Positions 51,667 through 61,112 of a stretch of DNA of 64,000 bases are shown in pieces. The notes beneath the pieces are model-generated. The model was not told where the DNA came from. It did no database searches and saw nothing but the letters and a program-made list of their open reading frames with translations. The DNA is from Halodesulfovibrio sp. (GTDB lineage Bacteria > Desulfobacterota > Desulfovibrionia > Desulfovibrionales > Desulfovibrionaceae): contig NZ_JAOARI010000024.1 in the NCBI RefSeq assembly GCF_025210605.1, positions 113,109 to 177,108 of the forward strand, read 5' to 3'. Each line of letters starts with the position of its first letter. Position 1 is the first letter of the stretch. A program made the translations under genes and the position numbers.

Positions 51667-52335
51667 ATGGTCGATCACAAAGAACACGAATCCTCATTGC
51701 TTGTAGACTCGTTGCAAAAAAACATTTCGCAGGAAGCAGCACCGTTACTCAATTTTGTTCTGAAGCATGTTAAAGCTATTGCCTTTGGGCTGGTTCTCCT
51801 TACGGGAACGATAGCAGGTTTTGGTATCTATAATTATGTGCATGAAGGAAACATCGCAAAGGCACAGGAAACATTAACAGAGCTTACATCAGCGCCATTG
51901 AATGAAGCGCAGCTTGCAAAGTTAAAAAAATTCGCGGAAACATCCCCTGTACAGGTTCGTCCTGCTGCGTTGCTTGCCTTGGCAAAAGCATCCTTACGAG
52001 CAGAAAATTATGCTTCTGCGGTAGATGCATGGGGAACATTGCAGGCGCTTAATATTGAGAGCATGCGTGACATAGCTGGACTTGGCAAAGCAGATGCGTA
52101 TGCCCGAATGGGTGATTACAAAAAAGCGCAGGAAGTGTTAACCCAGATGCTTTCTTCAGCGTCTGAGGCGTATAGATTGCCTGCCAAGCATCAGCTGGCT
52201 ATGATGGCAGAAAAAAGTGGAGACGTAAAAACGTCTATAACATTATATAAAGAGCTTGAAAGCGTTGTTCCGCCAGCAAATAAGGCTTTTTATAGTCATA
52301 AGATAGCTATGTTGAATCTCAAGCTTAAAAATTAG
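51667..52335 (+). CDS. Single-span membrane protein with TPR repeats (YfgM-like)
   Basis: This 222-residue protein has a cytoplasmic N-terminus, one membrane helix (IAFGLVLLTGTIAGFGIYNY, about 40-60) and an extracytoplasmic TPR region (ALLALAKASLRAENYASAVD, then KADAYARMGDYKKAQEVL). The layout fits the YfgM/TPR_21 family, which works with the Sec translocon and periplasmic chaperones. The ATG at 51667 has TTAGGAG six bases upstream; a longer frame starts at 51610 without one. A single-gene unit with a promoter just upstream. Confidence 0.75.
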   Translation: MVDHKEHESSLLVDSLQKNISQEAAPLLNFVLKHVKAIAFGLVLLTGTIAGFGIYNYVHEGNIAKAQETLTELTSAPLNEAQLAKLKKFAETSPVQVRPAALLALAKASLRAENYASAVDAWGTLQALNIESMRDIAGLGKADAYARMGDYKKAQEVLTQMLSSASEAYRLPAKHQLAMMAEKSGDVKTSITLYKELESVVPPANKAFYSHKIAMLNLKLKN

Positions 52336-52353
52336 CGATAAAACGGAATAGAT

Positions 52354-52390
52354 AACCAGTGCAGCAAGGTGCGGTGCTGTTCTGGGTATT
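52354..52390 (+). terminator. Hairpin after the TPR gene
   Basis: ACCAG-t-GCAGCA pairs with TGCTGT-t-CTGGGT around an 8-base loop, about 20 bases past the stop. The following T tract is weak (ATTTGTATG), so efficiency is uncertain. Confidence 0.5.
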
Positions 52391-52948
52391 TGTATGATTT
52401 TATTGATAAAGTTTTTTTCGGAATTACGAGTTTTCGAGAAGGTGTCCTCAATGATGATATTCTTTATGTCCTTTGGTTAGTGGGGCGGGGTTGACCTTGG
52501 GGGGGCTGCTGAGTAAGAGATGCAAACGATTATTGTGCAGCTGTTTGTCATGATAGTGAATAAAAATTTAGTACATGCTCCGTTGTAGAGCATATGCTGC
52601 ATGATATCAAAGCTAACAACAAATTTTACGGCAATATTTTTTTGTTGATTGCGTCCAGCATAGAACATGTTTCTTCGGTAATAAATACAGCCTGTTTTTT
52701 TGAGGATACTGTATTATGACTGCTCGGGACATGTGTATAGAAAGAGTGCATGGTTATGCGTGCTGGGGGAATTGCAAGAGGGTGTTGTCCGGTTCATATA
52801 CGCACATAACATTCGTCACCATGCGAGCGTTATGTTGAAGCAGATACCACCTTTTCTGCTAAGCTAATGATAATTGCTGAACCCGTTCCGGAATGCTGTA
52901 TTTTTGATACATCAGCTGGGCATGACCGGAGCTTAGGAATCAAATTAC
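52391..52948. other. Long intergenic region upstream of the sigma-54 activator
   Basis: About 560 bases with no supported gene. It contains one imperfect inverted repeat (ACATAACATTCG at about 52804 and CGAGCGTTATGT at about 52825, 10 of 12 matching), which may be a regulatory site or hairpin. No known riboswitch or tRNA was recognised. Confidence 0.4.
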
Positions 52949-54529
52949 ATGACTGTTACTACGTTACAAGATGACAAACTGCAGCCTTACATGGGTACCC
53001 TTCAGTGCATTGTTTCTGAGCTTGGCTCCCAGAAACCCTTCCAATCTACACTGAAATCTTTGTTGCAGACTTTGTCTGAGAACCACAACTTTAGAAGACC
53101 ACACATTGTGATCTTTGATCCGGAAACTCGCACCCTTAAACTGACTCTTGCACATGGTCTTGATTCTGGTAGTGCTATTGAGTACGAACCGGGGGTAGGG
53201 GTAACAGGGCAGGTATTTACCACCGGTTCTCCCGTGATTGTTCCACTCATGAAAGATCATCCAGCCTTCTTGAACAAAGCCTTTGGTCGTACGGATGAAG
53301 AACTGGCAGATTTGGCATTTATTTGTGTGCCGATTACTGTTCCTGGTAAGGAAGGTTCTGCCGGAGAAGTTATAGGCACACTTAGTGTTGATTTGCCAAG
53401 TGACACTGCCGAAAGCCTTGAGGGACAGACTCGTTTTCTGGAAGTAGTTGCCGGTATGGTTGCAAACCATGCTACGTACTTGCAGGAAGAAATTGCCCGC
53501 CAAACGCATATGATGGCACAAGGTCTTGGTGGTGGTGAGTTAGCTGAGCACCCTGCTGTTTCAGCTAATATTATTGTTGCGTCAAAGTCCATGAAGCTTG
53601 TGCTTAATCAAGTTTCACAGGTTGGTCCTAGCCGAGCTACGGCACTGCTTCGCGGTGAGTCCGGTACTGGTAAGGAACTTCTTGCCGAGGCAATTCACCA
53701 AGCAAGCCCGCGTCGAGACAATCCGCTTATTAAACTTAATTGTGCAGCGTTGCCTTCTGAACTCGTAGAAAGTGAACTGTTCGGGTATCAGAAAGGTGCA
53801 TTTACCGGTGCTGTTCAAGATAAAAAAGGGTTATTCGAGCTTGCGAATAACGGAACCTTGTTCCTTGATGAAGTTGGTGAATTAAGCCCGACAGCGCAGG
53901 CAAAAGTGTTGCGTGCAATTCAGGAGCAGGAAATTCAGCGACTCGGTAGTGAAAAGACGTTGTCTGTAGACGTTCGTCTTATTTGCGCAACACATCGTCC
54001 TTTGGAAGAGCTTGTAGAAAAAGGTGAGTTCCGCGAAGATTTATACTACCGCATTAACGTGTTCCCGGTGTTTATCCCACCTCTTCGTGAACGCCGTGAA
54101 GATATTTTGCCGCTTTCTGAACATTTCCTTTCTACATATGCAGAAGAGTATGAGCGTAATATTAAACGCATTTCTACTCCAGCTATCGATTTGTTGATGC
54201 AGTACCATTGGCCGGGGAACATCCGTGAGTTGAAAAACTGCATCGAACGTGCTGTGCTTGTGTGTGATGAGCAGGTTATCCGTACGTATCATCTCCCGCC
54301 TTCTTTGCAGACAGCGGAAAGCACCGCGACAGACTCCAACCTCTCTTTCTGTGAGGCTGTAGCTAAGTTTGAGCAGGAACTTCTTGTAGATGCTCTTAAA
54401 AAAGCTAGAGGAAATATGTTGCAGGCTGCGCGTGATCTTCGTGTGAGCTACCGTATTGTGAACTATAAAGTTAAAAAATACGGCATCGATGCAAAGAAAT
54501 TTGCTGTAACACGGGGGCGCAACCGCTAG
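52949..54529 (+). CDS. Sigma-54-dependent transcriptional activator (GAF-AAA+-Fis)
   Basis: This 526-residue NifA-type enhancer-binding protein opens promoters of the sigma-54 RNA polymerase. It has an N-terminal GAF sensor (about 15-175), an AAA+ domain with Walker A GESGTGKELLAEAIH, the sigma-54 contact loop KGAFTGAVQ, Walker B TLFLDEVGEL and the arginine region YRINVFPVFIPPLRER, then a C-terminal Fis-type helix-turn-helix (ARGNMLQAARDLRVSYRIVN). The NifA arrangement suggests it might sense nitrogen, oxygen or a ligand, but no nif gene is nearby. It could instead control the flagellar genes 200 bases downstream; proximity alone does not prove it. Confidence 0.93.
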   Translation: MTVTTLQDDKLQPYMGTLQCIVSELGSQKPFQSTLKSLLQTLSENHNFRRPHIVIFDPETRTLKLTLAHGLDSGSAIEYEPGVGVTGQVFTTGSPVIVPLMKDHPAFLNKAFGRTDEELADLAFICVPITVPGKEGSAGEVIGTLSVDLPSDTAESLEGQTRFLEVVAGMVANHATYLQEEIARQTHMMAQGLGGGELAEHPAVSANIIVASKSMKLVLNQVSQVGPSRATALLRGESGTGKELLAEAIHQASPRRDNPLIKLNCAALPSELVESELFGYQKGAFTGAVQDKKGLFELANNGTLFLDEVGELSPTAQAKVLRAIQEQEIQRLGSEKTLSVDVRLICATHRPLEELVEKGEFREDLYYRINVFPVFIPPLRERREDILPLSEHFLSTYAEEYERNIKRISTPAIDLLMQYHWPGNIRELKNCIERAVLVCDEQVIRTYHLPPSLQTAESTATDSNLSFCEAVAKFEQELLVDALKKARGNMLQAARDLRVSYRIVNYKVKKYGIDAKKFAVTRGRNR

Positions 54530-54556
54530 TTCCTTTACATTCATAAAGTTTATTTA

Positions 54557-54586
54557 AAGAGTCGTAGAAATACGGCTCTTTTTTTT
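54557..54586 (+). terminator. Terminator of the sigma-54 activator gene
   Basis: AAGAGTCGTA and TACGGCTCTT form a 10-bp stem (one G-U) with a GAAA loop and a T run. Confidence 0.9.
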
Positions 54587-54734
54587 GTTCCTAACGTTTT
54601 GAATTTACGATTCTTTTCTAGAACTTAAAAGATTGAAGATAACTTTAGATATCTTTAGATAGTGTTAATGGATGATTGGGGCATCTGCCACCGTACCTAT
54701 AGGTGAATACGCCAAGAAGTAAGGAGCATTTCTA

Positions 54735-54962
54735 ATGAAACCGAAAAAATCTTCAAGCTGGCTCGAACTGGTCTACGGCGGAACCATTGAGGAAGGGCTT
54801 TCAACAAGCAGGGAAGCTTGTCCCGGACACAATGATGTCGCCGCTTATCTCGATAAAAAACTTCCGGTAGCTCGCAGAAAGGAAGTGGAAGGGCACATGG
54901 CTTCATGCCGCGAATGTCGTTCCGAGGTTCTCGAGTTACGAAGAATTTTGTCATCCTGTTAA
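54735..54962 (+). CDS. Small zinc-finger protein of anti-sigma (zf-HC2) type
   Basis: This 75-residue protein has a zinc-binding pattern [20 protein letters not shown], then H-x3-C-x2-C as HMASCREC. It is the zf-HC2 fold of zinc-binding anti-sigma factors. It has no membrane helix and no other domain, and ends soon after the finger (LRRILSSC). It opens the flagellar cluster, 34 bases before flgD, with AAGGAG upstream of the ATG. A role in tuning flagellar sigma factor activity is possible by analogy, but no sigma factor partner is adjacent. Confidence 0.7.
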   Translation: MKPKKSSSWLELVYGGTIEEGLSTSREACPGHNDVAAYLDKKLPVARRKEVEGHMASCRECRSEVLELRRILSSC

Positions 54963-54996
54963 TCGCACGTCACTAATCTCAAGGAGGAGAAAACAC

Positions 54997-55719
54997 ATGC
55001 AAGTATCTACAACACAATATATCAACTCAACGCACTCCCGCGACATGTCTGCTAAAGAGCCGAAAAGCTCTCTCGGTAAAGATGACTTTATGAAACTTTT
55101 GACAACGCAGATGTCCAATCAGGATCCGTTGAAACCGACTGACGATACGCAGATGCTTGCACAGTTGGCGCAATTCTCCTCACTTGAACAACTTTCAACA
55201 TTGAACCAGACAGCAACCACAGCAAATACTGCTCTTGGTGCTATTAATGTTACAGGCGCTGTTAACTACATTGGAAAATCTGTAGTTGCCGGTGGCGATT
55301 CTATTACCCGTGGTAGCTCAGATTGTAGTCCTGTTTACTACACCCTGCCTGAAGGCGTTGATAGTGTTAAGGCACACATCTATGACGCATCTAAAAGTAT
55401 TGTTGATACTGTTGTTCTCTCTGCAACAGGTGAAGGTGAACATGCCTTTACTTGGGATGGCACTAATCCAAAAGGTAAATTGCCTGAGGGTAAATACACT
55501 GTCGGTTTTGAAGCTCGCGATAAAAACGGCAAAACTGTTAAAGTTGGCTCGAAGGTTGCAGGTAAGGTTACAGGAGTTACTGCTAAAGACGGTAAGACTG
55601 TTCTTGAACTTGAAGGCGGTCGCACTGTGAACCTTATAGATGTTCAACGAGTCGAAGAAACAAAGGCTGTTTCCAGCGATTCTGATAAAAAAACTAGCGA
55701 AGAATCCGCAGCAAGTTAA
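54997..55719 (+). CDS. flgD: Flagellar hook-capping scaffold protein FlgD
   Basis: FlgD caps the growing hook and guides FlgE subunits. This 240-residue protein begins with the conserved segment [20 protein letters not shown], then [20 protein letters not shown]. The C-terminal part has the Ig-like FlgD domain with [20 protein letters not shown]. Start: AAGGAGGAG before the ATG. It is the second gene of the cluster and is followed 121 bases later by flgE, with a small hairpin between (55749-55770). Confidence 0.95.
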   Translation: MQVSTTQYINSTHSRDMSAKEPKSSLGKDDFMKLLTTQMSNQDPLKPTDDTQMLAQLAQFSSLEQLSTLNQTATTANTALGAINVTGAVNYIGKSVVAGGDSITRGSSDCSPVYYTLPEGVDSVKAHIYDASKSIVDTVVLSATGEGEHAFTWDGTNPKGKLPEGKYTVGFEARDKNGKTVKVGSKVAGKVTGVTAKDGKTVLELEGGRTVNLIDVQRVEETKAVSSDSDKKTSEESAAS

Positions 55720-55840
55720 CTCAAAATACTACACTGAACATACTGAATCGGCAGCATAATTTGCCTGCCGCCTTAGTAAAATGAATTAAATTTATCGGCA
55801 AATTTTACCTACAGAATTATTGCTTTTCAGGGAGATAATC

Positions 55841-57460
55841 ATGAGCGTTATGGGATCTATGTATACAGGCATTTCCGGACTTACTACTCACGCAGAACGT
55901 ATGTCAGTACTGGGCAACAACCTCGCCAACACCAGTACTGTTGGCTTCAAGAGTGGTACAGTTCAGTTCGAAGATCTCTTCTACTCAAGCCGTTCGCACG
56001 GTGCGTCAGTCGGGCAGATTGGTCACGGTTCCCGCGTATCATCTATTTATCAGGATTTTTCACAGGGCGCATATGAAAACACAGGCGCTGTAACTAACGT
56101 AGCCATCGGTGGTCGTGGCTTCTTCTTAGTGAATGACCCAATTAATGGCTCAGAGTACTACACCCGCGCTGGTGACTTTAAGTTTGATAACGAAGGTTTT
56201 CTCATCAACCCTCAGGGTATGAGAGTGCAGGGCTGGGCTGCTGCTGATAGCTCTACAGCTGTCGTTAAAGGAGCTGTTGGCGACCTTCAGATTGATTCTT
56301 TCCAGTCTGAACCTAAAGAAACAAGCAAGATGTCCCTTTCTCTTAACCTTTCAAACAAAGCAATTGATAAAGCAAAGCCAACAACACCAGGTACTGCTGC
56401 GAACGGTACTGACTTTTTTGCTTTGTTCTCAACATGGGACGCAAAAAGTTCACCAGCTAAGCCGCTTGGTGACGACAAGTACTCCTACCAGAAAACAATG
56501 AAAGTTTTCGATAAAACCGGCTCTGCTCATGAAGTTACCGTATACTTCGATAAAGCTAAGACAGTAAGCGGCGAAGATACTTGGGAATACATTGTTACGT
56601 GTAACCCGAATGATGATGGTCGCCCAAATATGATGACTGGCTCTCCTGCCACCAATACAAGAACGAAAGGTCTTTTAATGGCGGGTACAATTAGCTTTAG
56701 TAACACTGGCGCAATGAAAAATATGTCAGCATATACATATGACGCTGGCGCTGCTGGCACTGCTGATCCAGATTCAAAAGATAACTGGAAAGCTGCTACC
56801 ATGAGTGAAGATGGTTTCCCGATTTTTACAGCAAACTTTCTTCACTTAGAAGATGTTAACGATACTGATGATAAGGCTGCTGATGGTGCAAGCCCTGAGT
56901 TGATTGCACTTGATTTTGGGTTTAGCTCCAAAAATGCAAGCCGTGCATTTGAAAACGCAGCTGAAACTATGACAGCAGTTGAAGCAGATGGTACCAAACT
57001 CGCAAAGATTAATGATGTAGACATTAACAAAACTAAAAAGTCTGCAACTTCGTTTTCAATTGCGTCCACAACACACAGCATGGAGCAGGATGGCTATACT
57101 GCTGGTTTCTTGCAGGAAATTACAATTGATAAAAACGGTGTTGTTGGCGGACGTTATTCCAATGGTCAAAAACAAGAAATGTTTGTTCTCGCCTTGGCGG
57201 ATTTTGCAGATAGACAGAGTTTAAGCCTTCAGGGTGGTAACCTCTATGCAGAAAGTTCTCAGTCCGGGCAGGCTGTAGTTGGACGAGCTAATACAGGTCG
57301 TTTAGGCAATGTGTCTTCAAATACGCTGGAACTTTCCAACGTAGATATGTCACGCCAGATGGTAAAACTGATTTTAACTCAGCGTGGTTATCAGTCTAAC
57401 TCCAAGGTTGTGACTACGTCAGATGAAATGCTTCAGGAAGCAATTAATCTGAAACGATAG
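55841..57460 (+). CDS. flgE: Flagellar hook protein FlgE
   Basis: FlgE builds the curved hook joining rod and filament. This 539-residue protein has the N-terminal D0 motif MYTGISGLTTHAERMSVLGN, followed by LANTSTVGFKSG, and FFLVNDP and TRAGDFKFDNEG in D1. The C-terminus has ADRQSLSLQGGNLYAESSQS and closes with the D0 helix MVKLILTQRGYQSNSKVV. It is longer than enteric FlgE (about 400), the extra part lying in the surface-exposed centre. The ATG at 55841 has AGGGAG upstream; the frame extends before it without one. Confidence 0.95.
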   Translation: MSVMGSMYTGISGLTTHAERMSVLGNNLANTSTVGFKSGTVQFEDLFYSSRSHGASVGQIGHGSRVSSIYQDFSQGAYENTGAVTNVAIGGRGFFLVNDPINGSEYYTRAGDFKFDNEGFLINPQGMRVQGWAAADSSTAVVKGAVGDLQIDSFQSEPKETSKMSLSLNLSNKAIDKAKPTTPGTAANGTDFFALFSTWDAKSSPAKPLGDDKYSYQKTMKVFDKTGSAHEVTVYFDKAKTVSGEDTWEYIVTCNPNDDGRPNMMTGSPATNTRTKGLLMAGTISFSNTGAMKNMSAYTYDAGAAGTADPDSKDNWKAATMSEDGFPIFTANFLHLEDVNDTDDKAADGASPELIALDFGFSSKNASRAFENAAETMTAVEADGTKLAKINDVDINKTKKSATSFSIASTTHSMEQDGYTAGFLQEITIDKNGVVGGRYSNGQKQEMFVLALADFADRQSLSLQGGNLYAESSQSGQAVVGRANTGRLGNVSSNTLELSNVDMSRQMVKLILTQRGYQSNSKVVTTSDEMLQEAINLKR

Positions 57461-57474
57461 TTGTCGATAGATGT

Positions 57475-57503
57475 GCCGCTGCTGAACTGCAGTAGCGGCT
57501 TTT
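57475..57503 (+). terminator. Hairpin terminator between flgE and flgK, with an alternative pairing
   Basis: GCCGCT (57475-57480) pairs with AGCGGC (57494-57499), followed by TTTT. A second AGCGGCAC at 57511-57518 can pair with the same GTGCCGCT instead, so two exclusive folds exist. It may lower read-through into flgK. Confidence 0.55.
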
Positions 57504-57547
57504 AGAATGTAGCGGCACACCCCAGTCTGTTAAGAGGAGCACACGAA

Positions 57548-59590
57548 ATGTCTATTTATGATCTTATGTCTATCGGCAACAATGCAATGATGAACGCAAA
57601 GCTTGGCATCAATGTTACAAGTAACAACATGGCTAACGCGGACGTCAAAGGTTACTCTCGTACAACCGTTAATTATGTCTCTCGATCCCCTTTGGTGCGG
57701 AACAGCTTACAGTTTGGCACAGGGGCGGAAGCAGAGAGCCTTCGCAGGCATTACAACTACTTTGTTGAGCAGCAGTACCTAGCGTCGCATGGTCAACAGC
57801 AGTACTGGAATGCTAAAGCAGAAACATTGTACAGCGTAGAGTCATTGTTCAAACAAGGTGATAAAAATTACGGACTTTCTGTAGCTCTTGATAAATACTT
57901 CAGCAGCTGGAACTCTCTTACTCAGGATGCTGATAGTTCTGCGTACCGCATGGAATTGAAAGAGTATGCAAAAACACTTTCAACAATGCTTCATACAATG
58001 AGTAAGTCATTAAAGCAGGAGCTGCAAGCAACAGACAAAGCAATTGAACTTGGTGTTGCAGATGCGAACGCATTAATGAAAGACATCGCAGAGCTGAACC
58101 GAAGCGTTCTGGGGCAGCCAGAAAATCTTGTGCTGCAAGATGAGCGTGACCGCAAAATTCGCAAGCTCGGTGAACTTCTTCCTATTAAATCTTTACATCA
58201 GTCAGACGGCTCATTCACAGTTATTACTGAGTCTGGGCAAACATTAGTTGACGGCATTGAAGCTTTCGAACTTGCGGTAAAAGGACCTGAGGCTCAAGCA
58301 GAATTGACAACAGGTTCTGCCTTCAAAGGTGAAGTTAAGTTTGAAGGTCAAGGTTCCAAGGAATACAAAATAGAAATGGTTAAAGGCGGTGCGCTGGGTA
58401 CTGCGGAATTTAAAGTTTCTATCGATGGTGGAAAGACTTGGCTGACCGACGAAAACGGTGTTGAACGAACTTTTAAAGCTGGTGACGCAGACAATAAAGT
58501 AAAAATTGAAGGCGTTAATATCTGGTTCAACAATTCATCACCGGCAACAGATTTATCAAAAGCAGATGCTTTTAATATTGTACCGAAAAGTGGACTTTAC
58601 TGGAAAAAAACCACCGCACACCTCGTAAATATTACTCCTCGTGGTGGTTACGGTAATGAATCCGGAAGATTGAGTGGTGGACGTCTTGGCGGTTTGTTCG
58701 CTGCGCGTGATAGCGGCATTGCCAGCTATGAAGAGCGAATGGAAGCTTTTACAAAAGAACTTATTTGGCAGACTAACTACCAGCATTCACAGGGCGCAGG
58801 GCTTGCTCACTACAAAGAAACACAGAGTACCAATTCTGTAGTTGATTCTTCTGTAGCACTTAATAAGTCTAATTTGGCATATGCTAACAAAATTACCAAA
58901 GGTACCATAAGCTTTCAGGCATATACCGCTCAGGGCACACCGGATGGCGCTCGTATCGAAGTCTCAGTAACTCCGGGTATGTCTCTTGATGACTTGGTGA
59001 CAGCGATTAACAACGCGCCTACTACCGCGACAGCTAAATTGACTGCATCAATCGAAGGCGGAAAGCTTAAAATTAAATCGAAGGTAGCGGACGGAAGTTT
59101 TGAATTCGCAGGCGACACTTCAGGTGCTCTTGCAGCCTTAGGACTAAATACATTCTTTAGTGGCTCCAGTAGCTCAGATATTGATCTTGATGCACGAATC
59201 AAAAATGATCCCAAACGAATTAACGCAGCTGTCGTTAACGGGCTTGGTTTGGTAGATCATGGTGATAACAAAAACGCTCTTGCTCTGCATGCGTTGGTGA
59301 AGAAAGGTGTTACGTTGGACACAATCCACACAAATACATCTCGAACTTTCTCCCAGCATCTAAGCACACTGACTGCACTTGTCGGGGCAGATATGGACGG
59401 AGCATCACGAAACAAGGTCTATTGCGACACAGTGAGCAAAGATCTTGAAAAACGCCAACAGTCTGAGGCTGGTGTAAACATGGATGAAGAGCTGACAAAC
59501 TTAACCAAGTATCAAAAGAGTTTCGAAGCTGCTTCCAAGCTGATTACCACAGCTAACGAAATGTTCGATACCATCCTACAGTTAAAATAG
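57548..59590 (+). CDS. flgK: Flagellar hook-associated protein 1 (FlgK)
   Basis: FlgK joins hook and filament. This 680-residue protein has the N-terminal D0/D1 signature MNAKLGINVTSNNMANADVK, followed by GYSRTTVNYV, and a C-terminal NLTKYQKSFEAASKLITTAN, ending FDTILQLK. Compared with the enteric protein (about 550) its centre is enlarged. That centre holds the Asp-box motif SIDGGKTW (residues 291-298). A flagellin hook IN-like segment (TISFQAYTAQ, then EVSVTPGMSLDDLVTAIN) follows around residues 455-495. GAGGAG upstream of the ATG. It is followed 18 bases later by flgL. Confidence 0.94.
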   Translation: MSIYDLMSIGNNAMMNAKLGINVTSNNMANADVKGYSRTTVNYVSRSPLVRNSLQFGTGAEAESLRRHYNYFVEQQYLASHGQQQYWNAKAETLYSVESLFKQGDKNYGLSVALDKYFSSWNSLTQDADSSAYRMELKEYAKTLSTMLHTMSKSLKQELQATDKAIELGVADANALMKDIAELNRSVLGQPENLVLQDERDRKIRKLGELLPIKSLHQSDGSFTVITESGQTLVDGIEAFELAVKGPEAQAELTTGSAFKGEVKFEGQGSKEYKIEMVKGGALGTAEFKVSIDGGKTWLTDENGVERTFKAGDADNKVKIEGVNIWFNNSSPATDLSKADAFNIVPKSGLYWKKTTAHLVNITPRGGYGNESGRLSGGRLGGLFAARDSGIASYEERMEAFTKELIWQTNYQHSQGAGLAHYKETQSTNSVVDSSVALNKSNLAYANKITKGTISFQAYTAQGTPDGARIEVSVTPGMSLDDLVTAINNAPTTATAKLTASIEGGKLKIKSKVADGSFEFAGDTSGALAALGLNTFFSGSSSSDIDLDARIKNDPKRINAAVVNGLGLVDHGDNKNALALHALVKKGVTLDTIHTNTSRTFSQHLSTLTALVGADMDGASRNKVYCDTVSKDLEKRQQSEAGVNMDEELTNLTKYQKSFEAASKLITTANEMFDTILQLK

Positions 59591-59608
59591 CAGAGCAGGA
59601 GAATTACA

Positions 59609-61102
59609 ATGCGTATTGCACGTAGCATGATATATACACAGTCCACTGGTGGCATGAACAGCGCAATGAACGAAATTCTTCGTTTAAGCGAACAGGCAGG
59701 AAGCCAGAAACGTATCAACCGTCCTTCTGACGATCCAAGCGGTTCTGCTCTGATTATGGACTTGCAGTCACACATCAATTCCCTAACTCAGTATGATAAA
59801 AATATCACGACTGCAAAGGGTTGGCTTGATACTGCGAACGAACAACTTGGGACAATCAGCAGCACCATCATTAAAATTCAGGAACTGGCAAACCAAGGTT
59901 CTACAGGTACGGTGACAGATAAACAGCGCGCACTCATTGCAACCGAGCTGCGAGAACTTCAGGTGCAGCTGATTGGTCTGACAAATGGTGACTACGCTGG
60001 TAACTCTTTGTTTGCTGGTGCAGCTGTTAATAAGCCTGCATATAAACTTGGATTGGGTGCAACCGTTGAAAATGCAAATCAGGCGTTGGTTCATAGCGTA
60101 ACTGGTGATGCTAAAAAAACTATTGCAGTTAAATTTCCAAAGCCGACAGCTACTCAGAATATTGGTGCTGCTTCAATACCTGTTCAATTTTCTGAAGATG
60201 GTGGCAAGACATGGAAAAATGCCACTATTCCAACAGGGGCTGGGGATACAGTGTCTTTGAAGCTTGGCGGCGTAGAAGCTAAACTCAAAGTTGGCGAGCA
60301 GATTAAGCAGGATACCACCATGGTTATCCGACCTGCTGCAATCTATACTGGTTCAATTGATGGCGAAGCTAAGGCACAATATTTTGGTGCAAATACAGCC
60401 CTATCTCCTGTACCACAAGGTGTTTTCAGCAGCCCCGTTGCAGTTCGAATCGAAAATGATCCATCTGTTCTTATAGGCACTGCCATCGAATATTCATATA
60501 GCACAGACAATGGCGCAACATGGGTTCGAGGAAATGCAACAAAAGATAAGTTCTTAAATATTCCTGGCGGGCAGCTTGACTTAGGTGGATCTGGTAGCTT
60601 GCTGAAAGGTGAGCAGTTTGTCGTTAATCCAGTTGACTCTGCAATTCGCATTGAGATCAGCGAAGGCAACAAGATTCAGGTAAACAGTACTGGCGCTAAT
60701 TTCTTCGGTGGTCTCTACACTGACAAAGTGACAGGCGCAACCGGACCAGTTGATGGACTTTCTGATGACAAAAACCTCTTTGAAGTTGTAGGAAACCTTA
60801 TAGCTTCTCTAGAAATGGACGATCAGGACGGTGTGAAGAAATGTTTGGGTGATTTGAAAAAAGCAAATGAACATATCACCACAGAAACAGGTGTGCTTGG
60901 TGGACGGCAAAACCGCATACGTTTTGCGGCAGATGCGCATAGCAAAAGCAAAATGTCTACTACTGCACGTATTTCTTCTATTCAGGACGTTGATGTATCC
61001 AAATTGTCCACCCAATCCGATCGTGCTCAGTTCATTTACAAAACCGTGCTGTCTACCAGTGCGAAAGTAATGAACATGAGTTTACTCGATTACTTGAGAT
61101 AA
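59609..61102 (+). CDS. flgL: Flagellar hook-associated protein 3 (FlgL)
   Basis: FlgL is the second junction protein, related to flagellin. The 497-residue sequence begins RIARSMIYTQSTGGMNSAMN, then the D0/D1 helix SEQAGSQKRINRPSDDPSGS, and ends with STSAKVMNMSLLDYLR in the C-terminal D0 helix. It is much longer than enteric FlgL (about 317). The insert contains two Asp-box motifs, SEDGGKTW (195-202) and STDNGATW (298-305), suggesting two beta-rich surface domains of the same type as in FlgK. AGGAG upstream of the ATG; fliD follows 10 bases after the stop. Confidence 0.94.
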   Translation: MRIARSMIYTQSTGGMNSAMNEILRLSEQAGSQKRINRPSDDPSGSALIMDLQSHINSLTQYDKNITTAKGWLDTANEQLGTISSTIIKIQELANQGSTGTVTDKQRALIATELRELQVQLIGLTNGDYAGNSLFAGAAVNKPAYKLGLGATVENANQALVHSVTGDAKKTIAVKFPKPTATQNIGAASIPVQFSEDGGKTWKNATIPTGAGDTVSLKLGGVEAKLKVGEQIKQDTTMVIRPAAIYTGSIDGEAKAQYFGANTALSPVPQGVFSSPVAVRIENDPSVLIGTAIEYSYSTDNGATWVRGNATKDKFLNIPGGQLDLGGSGSLLKGEQFVVNPVDSAIRIEISEGNKIQVNSTGANFFGGLYTDKVTGATGPVDGLSDDKNLFEVVGNLIASLEMDDQDGVKKCLGDLKKANEHITTETGVLGGRQNRIRFAADAHSKSKMSTTARISSIQDVDVSKLSTQSDRAQFIYKTVLSTSAKVMNMSLLDYLR

Positions 61103-61112
61103 GGAGGTAGCC

